Below the pieces are notes generated by a model. It searched no databases. It was not told the DNA's origin and saw only the letters and a program-made list of their open reading frames with translations. Made by a program: the position numbers and the translations under genes. 64,000 nucleotides of DNA, from the NCBI GenBank assembly GCA_964624905.1, contig CAZUYK010000004.1:1-64000 (forward strand). The letters run 5' to 3'. Position 1 is the stretch's first letter. Every line of letters starts with the position of its first letter. Source of the stretch: CAZRVH01 sp964624905. GTDB lineage: Bacteria; Patescibacteriota; Gracilibacteria; Peribacterales; Peribacteraceae. Below, piece by piece: positions 1 to 8,605 of the stretch.

Positions 1-734
1 ACGTCGTCGATGATGAGCACGTCCACCACGCGGTAGCGCTTGCGGAACTGCTCCATTTTCTGGGTCTGGATGGCTTCGATCACCTGGTTCGTGAAGTCCT
101 CGGTGGTGGTGTACACGACCGTCGCCTTCGGCATCTGCTTCAGGATCGCGTTGCCTGTGGCTTGGAGGAGGTGCGTTTTGCCAAGACCCACGCCTCCGTA
201 CAGGAACAGCGGGTTGTACTTCCCGCCCGGCTGTGCGGCGACTGCCTGACACGCGGCATACGCAAGGCGGTTGTTGGACCCCACGATGAAGTTCTCCATC
301 GTGTAGCGCGGGCTGAGGATCTTGCTGACGATTCCCTCCGCCATCCTCACTTCCTGCTTGCCGGTGACCTTCCTCTTTTTTTGCTCCGGGAATGCGGCCA
401 GGAGATCGAACGTACGCAACGGATCATCCTTCAATCCCCCGTCCACCTTGTACACGACTTGCTCGATGCCGGGATCCATCTCCTGCGCGAACTGAAGCGT
501 GAGCGCGCGGTAGTGCTCCAGGTGCCAGTTGAGCGACATGGGCAACGGCAAACCGACGACGAGCGTTCCTTCTTCCTTTCCCAAAATCGCCGTATCGCGG
601 AACCACGTGATGAACTGGCTGCGCGGGATTTTGGGCTCGATCTTGCCGAGGATCTCCAGCCAGAGATCTTTGAAGGCCGGGCTGACCCCGCCTAGCGGGA
701 CCACCGACTCAGCGGAAGAGACGGAAGACGTCAT
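1..734 (-). CDS. dnaA: Chromosomal replication initiator DnaA (3' part cut by window edge)
   Basis: DnaA binds DnaA boxes at the origin and melts DNA to start replication. About 244 codons are visible. They hold the N-terminal helicase-loading domain (FKDLWLEILGKIEPKI), a short linker and the start of the AAA+ domain. The Walker A motif GGVGLGKTHLLQA lies near residue 180 and a Walker B-like VLIIDDV lies at the window edge. The box-binding C-terminus is outside the window. The start ATG at 734 gives MTSSVSSAES and lies inside the 3' end of rseP, a 26-base overlap, so the two genes are probably cotranscribed. The family call is secure from the motifs; the overlap is seen directly. Confidence 0.96.
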   Translation of the reverse strand, partial: MTSSVSSAESVVPLGGVSPAFKDLWLEILGKIEPKIPRSQFITWFRDTAILGKEEGTLVVGLPLPMSLNWHLEHYRALTLQFAQEMDPGIEQVVYKVDGGLKDDPLRTFDLLAAFPEQKKRKVTGKQEVRMAEGIVSKILSPRYTMENFIVGSNNRLAYAACQAVAAQPGGKYNPLFLYGGVGLGKTHLLQATGNAILKQMPKATVVYTTTEDFTNQVIEAIQTQKMEQFRKRYRVVDVLIIDD

Positions 735-1818
735 AGAAGGTTACGATGAGGATCAGGATGATCAATACGCCGAACCCAATCGCGTTGGTGATCGCCTCGA
801 TGCGGCGATTGCCCGGCTTCACGAAAATTTCCGATAACACGAAGATGAGGCGTCCTCCATCCAATGCCGGGAACGGCAGGATGTTCAGGACGGCGAGGCT
901 GAGACTGAGCAACGCGACGAGGCGCAGGTACACGATGAATCCCTCCTGCACGGACGTGTAGGTAAGCTGCGCGATACCGATGATACCCGTGACGCCTGCG
1001 GGAACCTGTCCGCTTTGGGCCAAGGATCCGAAGAGGCGTCCGATTCCGAGCACGGTCTGCGTCGTCACCACGGCCGTTTCACGCACCGACAGAACGGCTG
1101 CATCGACAATGTTGCGCTTGGGGGCCGAGAGTTCCAACGGAATGGTACGCAGGTAAATACCCGTCTTGCCCTGGTCTACGCGTACTGTCGTGGTGACCTG
1201 GGCGCCCGTGGATCCGGCGGGAACGTACGCGTACGTCGCTCGGCGCTTGCCCTCCTGGAACATCACCACGTCACCCGGCTTCTGGACGGGCTTGCCGTCG
1301 ATCGATACGAGGATGCTTCCCTTCGGGATCTTGGCCTCCTCCGCTCCGCCGCCCGCCAACACGTCATCGATCACGACGCCAAGCTTCATATGGATATCAC
1401 CGCGGTCCGCCGCAGCCTGCATTTCCTCCAGCGTGAGGTACGTCGGAATCCACTGGCCGTAGGAAAATCCAAAGAGGAAGATGAGAACCGCGAGCAGGAA
1501 GTTCATCGCGACGCCTGCCGTGAGGATGACGCAGCGCGTGAGGATGCTGGCGTGCGCAAAGCTGCCCTTGGATTTCTTTCCTGCCTCCTCTTCATTCTCC
1601 CCCTTCAATCGCACGAAACCTCCGAACGGAATCCAGTTCAGCGTGAACGCCGTCCCCTGCCATGTGAAAAGCTTCTTCGCCTTAGGCGGCAAGCCGAAGC
1701 CGAACTCTTCCACGACAATGCCCGCCCTGCGCGCCGCGATGAAGTGACCGAACTCGTGAATCAGAATAAGTCCCGTAATCAGGAAGAAAAATGCGAGTGC
1801 GGAGACGATCAGAAGCAT
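709..1818 (-). CDS. rseP: RIP site-2 metalloprotease (RseP-like)
   Basis: A membrane zinc protease that cuts proteins within the bilayer; in model bacteria it releases anti-sigma factors or clears signal-peptide remnants. The 369-residue protein has the zinc motif HEFGH at residues 21-25 in the first membrane helix. A PDZ-like middle region (VSIDGKPVQKPGDVV) follows, and the second active-site motif NILPFPALDGG starts near residue 312 in a late helix. The length is normal for a single-PDZ family member. Its stop codon lies inside dnaA, so rseP is upstream of dnaA in one transcription unit. The substrate here is unknown. Confidence 0.93.
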   Translation of the reverse strand: MLLIVSALAFFFLITGLILIHEFGHFIAARRAGIVVEEFGFGLPPKAKKLFTWQGTAFTLNWIPFGGFVRLKGENEEEAGKKSKGSFAHASILTRCVILTAGVAMNFLLAVLIFLFGFSYGQWIPTYLTLEEMQAAADRGDIHMKLGVVIDDVLAGGGAEEAKIPKGSILVSIDGKPVQKPGDVVMFQEGKRRATYAYVPAGSTGAQVTTTVRVDQGKTGIYLRTIPLELSAPKRNIVDAAVLSVRETAVVTTQTVLGIGRLFGSLAQSGQVPAGVTGIIGIAQLTYTSVQEGFIVYLRLVALLSLSLAVLNILPFPALDGGRLIFVLSEIFVKPGNRRIEAITNAIGFGVLIILILIVTFYDVFRLFR

Positions 1819-1840
1819 GGGACGCCCATCGTACCCACGA

Positions 1841-1866
1841 TGTGGAAAACAGAAAAGTTTTCCACA
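1841..1866. promoter_or_regulatory. Inverted pair of DnaA-box-like 9-mers upstream of rseP-dnaA
   Basis: TGTGGAAAAC at 1841-1850 and GTTTTCCACA at 1857-1866 form a perfect 10-base inverted repeat with a 6-base spacer. Each arm contains TTTTCCACA, one mismatch from the DnaA box TTATNCACA. The site lies 23 bases upstream of the rseP start in the only sizeable gap near dnaA. It may serve DnaA autoregulation or be part of the origin. No run of Ts follows, so a terminator is less likely. Confidence 0.55.
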
Positions 1867-1943
1867 CGCATATTCGGTTGCACCTTTCCGTGCTTCGGAG
1901 TTGCGATAACAGTTTGTCGAAGATAGGTGTCATTTCAAAAAAT

Positions 1944-2591
1944 TTATCCGAGTGCGAGCACGAGCGCCTCCACGCGCACGACGCCGGCTTCCTTCAGCAC
2001 GCGGGCGCATGCGTCGAGCGTCGATCCGGTGGTCGCGATATCGTCGACAAGCACCACGGAGTATGGCATCGGCGCATTGCCACGGACGGCGAACGCATCT
2101 TTCACGGACACCCTACGTTGCGTGCGGTTCCTCCATGCCTGGTGGCCGGTGGGACGCGTACGCGTAAGGATGTGCCGCACCTTCCATCCTCGCGCCGCTC
2201 CGACGGACTCCGCGAGCAGCGTGGCCTGGTTGAACCCGCGTGCGAAGTGCCGCGACCAATGCAGCGGCACCGGACACAGGACGGGCACCTGCTCCTGACG
2301 CAGAAGAGGCGTCGCACGCACCATCAGCTGACCCAAGAAAATTCCAAGCGATGGAACGCGTTTGTACTTGAACGTCTGGACCGCGCTTCGCAGCAGCGGC
2401 AGCGCGTCGTACGATCCGTAGGAAACGAGACGGTCCAGGTTAAGGATACCCCGTCGCTGAAGCGCCAATTTCTCTTCATACGAGGGATTGCCCCGCAACA
2501 GCCGCTCGTCGTTCGGCCGGATCCACTCCCCTTCTTCCTCCTGGGCGAGGGATCGGATGGGGAAGAAAAGGTTGAGAATGTGTTTCAACAT
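1944..2591 (-). CDS. comF: ComF-family phosphoribosyltransferase-like protein
   Basis: A 215-residue protein whose C-terminal half has the PRPP-binding loop VVLVDDIATTGSTL and the family segment PLHWSRHFARGFNQA. ComF proteins are linked to DNA uptake in Gram-positive bacteria, but their biochemistry is poorly known. The reading frame is open further upstream, but MLKHILNLFFPI at 2591 is the best start. The usual N-terminal four-cysteine zinc finger is absent: there is no cysteine in the first 75 residues. It is transcribed in the same direction as the downstream rseP-dnaA unit but separated from it by the DnaA-box-like region. Confidence 0.85.
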   Translation of the reverse strand: MLKHILNLFFPIRSLAQEEEGEWIRPNDERLLRGNPSYEEKLALQRRGILNLDRLVSYGSYDALPLLRSAVQTFKYKRVPSLGIFLGQLMVRATPLLRQEQVPVLCPVPLHWSRHFARGFNQATLLAESVGAARGWKVRHILTRTRPTGHQAWRNRTQRRVSVKDAFAVRGNAPMPYSVVLVDDIATTGSTLDACARVLKEAGVVRVEALVLALG

Positions 2592-2711
2592 GCCTATAGC
2601 ATGCGATAGGCCTAATAAAATGGCAGGATGCCCGCGAAGACCGCCTTGTGGGAACACCGCGAAGTTGGTACCCTGCCTGGGCTTTTGAGGTTCCAAGGAA
2701 CCCAGGAACAA

Positions 2712-2788
2712 GGGCAATTAGCTCAGCTGGCTAGAGCGCCACATTGACATTGTGGAGGTCACTGGTTCAAGTCCAGTATTGCCCACCA
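2712..2788 (+). tRNA. tRNA-Val (GAC)
   Basis: A full 77-nt cloverleaf. Acceptor stem GGGCAAT pairs with ATTGCCC, the anticodon stem CCACA/TGTGG carries loop TTGACAT (anticodon GAC), the T arm contains GGTTCAAGTCC, and CCA is encoded at 2786-2788. Confidence 0.97.
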
Positions 2789-2842
2789 TCAACATTCTAA
2801 AGAGGGTAATTGGCTCAGCTGCCCTGTTTCGCTTGTCGAAAT

Positions 2843-3298
2843 TCAGGAGAGGTCATTCACTTTGAACACACTCTCCTCGAGCGAACCGTACAGTAACTCC
2901 TGCTCCCGATTCCATCGACAGATACATTCCTCCATGGCTTTTCGCGCGCCCTCCTGAATTGCCGAAGGATTTGACCAATAGATAATCCTCTCCGAATCGC
3001 CGACGTATGCGATCTGAAAGAAGAATTCGGACTGCCCGGCTTTTCCCTCCGTAAACAACTGCCCCCTTGAAAACTCATGATTCGAAAAACGCTCGATCTT
3101 ACCGGTGGTCGCATCAATTACTCCGTTTGCCGCCACACACGGACACTGTATACCCTTCACCTTCATACTTTGCGCATTACCCCCCATTGATTCGTTGCCC
3201 AAAAATTCCCTCATTTCCCCTTTCATGAAAGCCAGATTGTAGGAGACAACACTCTCAGAAACAGGCATTTCAGCAAATAATTCATCGACGTATTCCAT
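2843..3298 (-). CDS. Hypothetical protein, 151 aa
   Basis: I do not recognise this protein. It has no signal peptide or membrane helix. It contains a CPC pair (IQCPCVAANG) and ECIC near the C-terminus, and is otherwise a mixed alpha/beta sequence. The start MEYVDELF at 3298 is followed by an uninterrupted frame. It is convergent with tRNA-Val and divergent from the membrane protein gene at 3385. Its base composition is more AT-rich than its neighbours, so it could be acquired. The coding call rests on frame length and plausible composition only. Confidence 0.6.
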   Translation of the reverse strand: MEYVDELFAEMPVSESVVSYNLAFMKGEMREFLGNESMGGNAQSMKVKGIQCPCVAANGVIDATTGKIERFSNHEFSRGQLFTEGKAGQSEFFFQIAYVGDSERIIYWSNPSAIQEGARKAMEECICRWNREQELLYGSLEESVFKVNDLS

Positions 3299-3368
3299 AT
3301 AGTATTATTATAAAATCATCTGTATAAATAGCAATACATAGGTAACGGACAAAAGTGCCGTTTTTCGC

Positions 3369-3374
3369 TATAAT
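3369..3374 (+). promoter_or_regulatory. -10 box TATAAT for the 3385 gene
   Basis: A perfect TATAAT ends 10 bases before the chosen ATG, placing the transcript start at or within a few bases of the start codon. An AGAGG follows the box, so a short-leader reading is also possible. It is one clear instance of the near-leaderless promoter layout seen throughout the window. Confidence 0.6.
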
Positions 3375-3384
3375 AAGAGGATTT

Positions 3385-3858
3385 ATGGAAACAAACACAA
3401 CCCCCATTCTCCAGTGGAACGCACCCGTGCAACCGATCGTTGAACGTACCCAGCGCTGGTACGTGACCGGCGGCATCGTGGTGCTTGCCGTCGCCGCGTA
3501 CGGAATCCTCGCAAACTCCTGGCCGCTGGCCGTGGTAAGTGTGCTTTGCGGCGCGATGTACTACCTACTGCGCGACCACAAGCCGCGTGAAACGACGTGC
3601 GTCATCTACGAGAACGGGGCGATGTACGACGGACAGTTTTACCGCTGGGATGCATTCGAAGGATTCTGGGTCCTTGCGACTCCGACGCATAACGAGCTGC
3701 ATCTTACCTATCCGTCGAAAAGGAAAAATGATTTGGTGATCCAAATAACGACCCTGTCGGTGGACGACACACGCATCCTCATTGGCTCGTTTCTCAAGGA
3801 ATTAACCGACAGAAAGGAAACTTTGATTGACATTTTTACCCGCATCGCTAAACTCTAA
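3385..3858 (+). CDS. Small membrane protein, unknown function
   Basis: A 157-residue protein starting METNTTPILQWN. Two hydrophobic segments at about residues 28-45 and 48-62 form a hairpin in the membrane. A polar 90-residue cytoplasmic domain follows, ending TLIDIFTRIAKL. A longer frame begins at 3355, but ATG 3385 follows TATAAT with the usual spacing. The stop codon directly abuts the start of the 950-aa gene (TAA then ATG), suggesting translational coupling and a shared process. No family is recognised. Confidence 0.75.
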   Translation: METNTTPILQWNAPVQPIVERTQRWYVTGGIVVLAVAAYGILANSWPLAVVSVLCGAMYYLLRDHKPRETTCVIYENGAMYDGQFYRWDAFEGFWVLATPTHNELHLTYPSKRKNDLVIQITTLSVDDTRILIGSFLKELTDRKETLIDIFTRIAKL

Positions 3859-6711
3859 ATGCTGCCGTTCCACGGTCGCTGGCGTAACGCATCCAAACGG
3901 GCTCCTGAAAGGGAAGCTCGCCTTCTGATGTTCTCCGGGATCTCTTTGCCAGGAGACGATGACTTCAAGATGCCAAGTCCGGGTGAGCGGCCTTTTCCAA
4001 GCGACGAGGAGTTTTTGAAGATGTCGAAAGATGAAAGGGAGGCATGGAGACTGATCATGGATAAGCGTCTTTTGCAGCGGGATACTAACAATGCACCCAA
4101 TAAGAAGGTCGCAGATACCGCAGCTACGACCGCTTCTCAGGTGTCAGACGTTTTGAACAATCCCACCCCTCCCCCGGAACAAGAACAAGATGACGCCGCA
4201 CAGACGGAGAACGACGAAGTAAACGAAACGGAGAGGCAGAGCTATCAGGAAACCAAGGCCGTCACCGACGAAATGGTCGCGACCCTCGGCACCCTTTTGC
4301 ACAAGCTGCATTCCAACAATGCGGCGGCGGAACAATTCTTGTCACCCGAACAATACGAGAAATGGGTCAGCCTGCAGAAAGACGTTGCCGCCACCCTGGG
4401 AGGAACGCAAAGGGACAGGGACCTGATGGACATCATCGGTAACCTAGAACAGAACAGGGATGCAGGAATGCCCCCCAACGGCACCATCGCCTTTGCGCGC
4501 AGGACGATCAAGAAGCGTATTGAAGAGGCGAGGCAGAAAAGTGAAAGCGCAAAACATTATGAGGATTTCCTGGTACTGCTCGACAATGCCGATGCCATCA
4601 TCCAGGGAAGGACGAACAAGAATGCCACCGACGTTTCATCGCTGGCTGGCTGGCAGACGTTGAATGATGAGCAGAAAATGGAAATATACGAGCATATCCG
4701 CAATGCCCTTCACGTGGATGAGGCATTGCTGCAAATCAATCAAAGCCACAAGAGCTTGGCAGACCTCTATTCCGATCAATCAGGAGATGTGGCCGGCTTC
4801 GAAAAAAAATCGTTTGATCAGAAAATGGATACAGCGAAGACCTTGCCTCCCACCAAGGAGGGTGCAAGCGGTGCAGGCGCCAGCATGACACCCAAGAGCC
4901 TCTGGAAGGCGCTGCAGAACCTGCCGGGCAACGTGGGCATCGAATTTTACAGCCCGCTGCAGATCTGGGAGGCATTCAAGCAGGTGGGAGAAACCTTGCA
5001 AGACATCAGCAAGAAGAAAAATGCGCTGAAAATCGCATCGTTCGCGGACAAGTTGGGAACCATCGTGGGTATCATCCCGAAATACAAGAATGCGAAGGAA
5101 TTGCTCCGCCGCGCCCACGAGGAAGAGAACGAAAAAATCAAAAAAGGATACAAGGAAGCGCTCGGCGCCAGCAACTGGCAGCCGGGATACCATGATATGT
5201 TCGGCCCGGGAAAGCTTATGGACCAGAATATCGACGACAAGAACATGACGATGGCGATCCTGGAGTACGCGGCAAGCAAGGGAATGATTTACAACATGAA
5301 GGAAACGGACTGGAAGAGGGGCGAAAACCTCTTCGGACGCTGGAATATCCGCGAGCTCGTCCCCTCTTCGTGGGATGAAAACCAGATCGGTTCGTACTAC
5401 GGAAACATTGAGTTCGACAACGAACAGGGCGAGAAGAAACAGGAAAAGATCGGGTATGACAACAACATCACCTACGCCAAGATCCCCCAGTTCATGAAGT
5501 CATTGAACGAGGCGTTGAGCGGAAAAGACCTCTGGTACGCCCGCGGCGTCGTGAAGCGCGCCATGGAAAAAGTCGATACCGGCCACATGTCATCCATCAT
5601 CGCCGTGACGATCATGCGCCACATCGAAAAGGATCCCGACCTCGGAAAGATCATCCCGACCAAGTGGCTGGACCAGATCGGAGGAGAAGGAAAGGAATTG
5701 AACATGGGCCTCCTGAAGTTCGAACAGGGCTATATCCTTGCATGGGCAAAGGAAGGCGGAGGAGACATCCGCAGGGTGCCCCGCCTCGGAAACTTCATGG
5801 CGGACGTGCGCGCGTACATTATCGAGAAGGACAAGAGCCTCGAGGCCACGGACGACAAGACCGTCGCGAAACTGGACGAGATGACCTCACAACTCATGTC
5901 CGCCAAAACGCTGAAGCACAAAGGCAAGACGCTCACGATTTATGACAAGCGCTTCGACCCGTACGTCGGAGAGCTTCTGAAGGAAGCGAACTGGGCCCGC
6001 GGCATCCCGATGGACAAGAGCTGGGACGACTTCTTCGTCAGCCAGTCCGAATTCCAGAGAGGCAGCCAGACCATTTACGACGCCATCTTCGAAATGGACG
6101 TGAAGGGTACGTTCAAACATGAACCCCGCGCCCGTTTCTTCCTTTCGTGGATCGAAAAATCACACCAGGAACTGCTCACCGGAATCAGGGAGGCAACGGA
6201 TGCCAAAGAGCGCGCTGAATTGAAGGCGGCGGAGGAGAACTTCCGCAAGCAGACGCAGGCCAAACTGGACGCGAGCATCGCGAAAATGGTCGACCGCGCG
6301 GAATCCTTCCTGGCGACCCGCTACATTCTGGAATACCACCGCTCCCCCGTCTTCATCACGCTCATCGAACAAGGATTGCTCAGCCTGTCCGTCTTCGAGG
6401 AAGCCCTGAGGCGCAATCCGGGCAACAAGTTTGCCAGGGCGGTCGTGGAACAGTGCATGAACCGCGGCTTGATTTCGAAGGCACTGCATAGCAAGGATAT
6501 CAACGACGAAAACGAGGCGAAGCCCGAGGAAAAAGACATCAGGTCCGAGGAACGGGAGCGCGCCAAACAATTGGAAGACCAAGCCAAGGCGATCAAAGCT
6601 CTGTATTTCCAAAAAGAGACGACGGGCGGCAAGAAGACGAAGAATACCCCGCGAAGGAACAACCCGCCGCCTGCCAATACGACGTCGCCGGATTTCTCCA
6701 CCAGCGCGTAA
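3859..6711 (+). CDS. Large hypothetical protein, 950 aa
   Basis: No domain is recognised. The protein appears soluble and mostly helical, with no clear signal peptide or membrane span and only one cysteine. A low-complexity acidic/proline linker (NPTPPPEQEQDD) lies near residues 95-115. A charged coiled region (REATDAKERAELKAAEENF) lies near residue 780, and the C-terminus is a basic Pro/Asn-rich tail. ATG 3859 directly follows the previous stop; an alternative start is MFSGISLPGDDDF at 3928. Being coupled to a small membrane protein, it may be recruited to the membrane, which is inference. Confidence 0.8.
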   Translation: MLPFHGRWRNASKRAPEREARLLMFSGISLPGDDDFKMPSPGERPFPSDEEFLKMSKDEREAWRLIMDKRLLQRDTNNAPNKKVADTAATTASQVSDVLNNPTPPPEQEQDDAAQTENDEVNETERQSYQETKAVTDEMVATLGTLLHKLHSNNAAAEQFLSPEQYEKWVSLQKDVAATLGGTQRDRDLMDIIGNLEQNRDAGMPPNGTIAFARRTIKKRIEEARQKSESAKHYEDFLVLLDNADAIIQGRTNKNATDVSSLAGWQTLNDEQKMEIYEHIRNALHVDEALLQINQSHKSLADLYSDQSGDVAGFEKKSFDQKMDTAKTLPPTKEGASGAGASMTPKSLWKALQNLPGNVGIEFYSPLQIWEAFKQVGETLQDISKKKNALKIASFADKLGTIVGIIPKYKNAKELLRRAHEEENEKIKKGYKEALGASNWQPGYHDMFGPGKLMDQNIDDKNMTMAILEYAASKGMIYNMKETDWKRGENLFGRWNIRELVPSSWDENQIGSYYGNIEFDNEQGEKKQEKIGYDNNITYAKIPQFMKSLNEALSGKDLWYARGVVKRAMEKVDTGHMSSIIAVTIMRHIEKDPDLGKIIPTKWLDQIGGEGKELNMGLLKFEQGYILAWAKEGGGDIRRVPRLGNFMADVRAYIIEKDKSLEATDDKTVAKLDEMTSQLMSAKTLKHKGKTLTIYDKRFDPYVGELLKEANWARGIPMDKSWDDFFVSQSEFQRGSQTIYDAIFEMDVKGTFKHEPRARFFLSWIEKSHQELLTGIREATDAKERAELKAAEENFRKQTQAKLDASIAKMVDRAESFLATRYILEYHRSPVFITLIEQGLLSLSVFEEALRRNPGNKFARAVVEQCMNRGLISKALHSKDINDENEAKPEEKDIRSEERERAKQLEDQAKAIKALYFQKETTGGKKTKNTPRRNNPPPANTTSPDFSTSA

Positions 6712-6756
6712 CGCTACCTTGCGAAAGTCATCCCGCGCCCGTAGCGTAGGGGCCTT

Positions 6757-7194
6757 ATGAACGTGGATATCCGCCGCATCGACAAGACCCTTCCCCTACC
6801 CCCGTACTCCACGGAGGGTGCCGTCGCATTCGATGTGATCACGCGCGAAACGACGGTCGTGCAACCAAAACAGATCGCATTGATCCCGGGCAACGTGATC
6901 GTGAAGGTGCCCGAGGGCTACGCCCTGCTGCTTTTCCCGCGCTCGTCCATGCCGCGCAAGAAAGGACTCATCTTCCCGCATTCCGCAGGCCTTATCGACC
7001 AGGATTACCACGGCGACACCGACGAGATCATGGTGCAGGTACAGAACATAGGCGACGAGCCTGTGACGGTCGAACGCGGCGAGCGCATCGCCCAGGGGGT
7101 CTTTGTGCAGATCGGCAAGGCGCAGTGGAATGAAGTTGAGACGCATGGCGCGGAAACGCGCGGCGGATTCGGCACCACAGGCACGCACGCCTGA
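6757..7194 (+). CDS. dut: dUTP diphosphatase
   Basis: Hydrolyses dUTP to dUMP and pyrophosphate, keeping uracil out of DNA and feeding dTMP synthesis. The 145-residue length is normal for the trimeric enzyme. Family motifs appear in order: STEGAVAFDV (motif 1), PRSSMPRKKG (motif 2), AGLIDQDYHGD with the base-stacking tyrosine and catalytic aspartate (motif 3), GERIAQGVF (motif 4), and the Gly-rich C-terminal arm RGGFGTTG (motif 5). The start MNVDIRRI lies 45 bases after the 950-aa gene. A hairpin separates it from convergent ftsZ. Confidence 0.95.
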   Translation: MNVDIRRIDKTLPLPPYSTEGAVAFDVITRETTVVQPKQIALIPGNVIVKVPEGYALLLFPRSSMPRKKGLIFPHSAGLIDQDYHGDTDEIMVQVQNIGDEPVTVERGERIAQGVFVQIGKAQWNEVETHGAETRGGFGTTGTHA

Positions 7195-7205
7195 TCGACG
7201 GATAT

Positions 7206-7230
7206 GAAAAGAGACCACTTGCGTGGTCTC
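7206..7230 (-). terminator. Intrinsic terminator of ftsZ
   Basis: An 8-bp perfect stem GAGACCAC/GTGGTCTC with a 4-base loop at 7211-7230. Read on the minus strand it is followed by TTTT. It lies between convergent dut and ftsZ. Confidence 0.75.
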
Positions 7231-7261
7231 CCATTCATCATCATGGCTTGTTGATGCGATA

Positions 7262-8542
7262 TTATTGCGCCTTCTGATTGTTGTTGCCGATCGGCTTTCT
7301 CATGAAGGCGGGCACTTCCAGCTCTTCTTCGTTCAGATTCAATGCGGTGGATTTCACGCCCGGCTGCTCGAAGGGCTTCTCCTCTTTCATGGGGCGTGCG
7401 TCGGCTGCGCGGGCAGCGGAACCGGACGTCGGCGCCTTGGACAGGTAGCGCTGCGCGGGCGTCTGGAAGCTCTGTGTCTGCTGGAGCGGTTCTGCGTCGA
7501 ATCCCGTAGCCACCACCGTGATCTTCACCTGGCCCGTGTAGTTCTCGTCGATGACGGCTCCGAAGATGATCGTCGCCTCCGGGGCGGCCGTTTCCGTGAT
7601 GATGCGCGCGGCCTCGTCGACTTCGAACATGGAGAGGTCGTTTCCTCCCGTGATGTTGAAGAGGATTCCCTTGGCTCCGCTGATGGAGAGTTCCAAGAGC
7701 GGGCTGTCGATGGCGGCGCGTGCGGCCTCGGCTGCGCGGCTGTCCCCCGTTCCGTATCCGATACCCATGAGGGCGGTTCCTCCGTCCTGCATGATCGTCT
7801 TCACGTCGGCAAAGTCGACGTTGACGAGACCGTGCTGGGTGATGAGGCTGGAGATACCCTCGATGGCGTGCTGAAGCACTTCATCGACGACCTGGAACGC
7901 TTCCGTGAGAGGCGTGGTCTTGTCGATGATGCTGAGGATCTTGTCGTTCGGGATGGTGATGAGCGTGTCCACCTTTCCGCGGAGGTTGTCGATCGCCTCC
8001 TCCGCATTCTTGCGACGCTTGAGACCTTCGAAGCTGAAGGGCTTCGTGACGACTCCCACCGTGAGGATGCCCATACTGCGGGCGAGGTCCGCGATGATCG
8101 GTGCGGATCCGGTTCCCGTACCTCCTCCGAGCCCCGCGGTGATGAAGAGCATGTCCGTACCCTCGAGTTCCTTCTTGATCTCCTCTGTGCTCTCCTCGGC
8201 GGCGCGCTTGCCGATCTCCGGATTGGCACCCGCTCCGAGTCCGCGCGTCGTACCGCGTCCGATCGTGATCTTCTTTCCGGCCGGGTTGTGGTACAGGGCC
8301 TGGATATCCGTGTTCACGGCGATGAATTCGACTCCAGAAACCTTGGACGTCACCATGCGGGAAACGGCATTGGAACCGGCACCTCCGGCGCCGAGGACGC
8401 GGATCACGGCGCCGGGAAGGGCGTCGGGACGGACCTCGCGGGAAGGCTGGGTGGAATCATCACCTGCGGATCCTCCTCCGGGTCTGCCGGATCCGAAGTT
8501 TTTTTGACTGCCGGAGAAGAGGGAGCGGAACGTATCGGACAT
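7262..8542 (-). CDS. ftsZ: Cell division protein FtsZ
   Basis: A tubulin-like GTPase that polymerises into the division ring. The 426-residue protein has an N-terminal Gly/Ser-rich stretch of about 45 residues, then the nucleotide fold (VIRVLGAGGAGSNAV). The GTP signature GGGTGTGSAP lies at about residues 139-148, and the T7 loop region carries DFADVKTIM. A variable linker ends in the conserved tail peptide EVPAFMRK, which normally docks to FtsA. It lies just downstream of ftsA in the usual ftsA-ftsZ order and ends at a hairpin terminator. Confidence 0.98.
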   Translation of the reverse strand: MSDTFRSLFSGSQKNFGSGRPGGGSAGDDSTQPSREVRPDALPGAVIRVLGAGGAGSNAVSRMVTSKVSGVEFIAVNTDIQALYHNPAGKKITIGRGTTRGLGAGANPEIGKRAAEESTEEIKKELEGTDMLFITAGLGGGTGTGSAPIIADLARSMGILTVGVVTKPFSFEGLKRRKNAEEAIDNLRGKVDTLITIPNDKILSIIDKTTPLTEAFQVVDEVLQHAIEGISSLITQHGLVNVDFADVKTIMQDGGTALMGIGYGTGDSRAAEAARAAIDSPLLELSISGAKGILFNITGGNDLSMFEVDEAARIITETAAPEATIIFGAVIDENYTGQVKITVVATGFDAEPLQQTQSFQTPAQRYLSKAPTSGSAARAADARPMKEEKPFEQPGVKSTALNLNEEELEVPAFMRKPIGNNNQKAQ

Positions 8543-8605
8543 GGAAGTGGGGGGTAGTTAGGAGTTGAGTACGAAGGGGGTAAGAGGAGGCTGCCTCTGG
8601 TCAGA

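Noticed and set aside
7223..8557. A 444-codon plus-strand frame opposite ftsZ
   Set aside because: ftsZ on the minus strand is unmistakable; this frame is an antisense shadow of high-GC codons.
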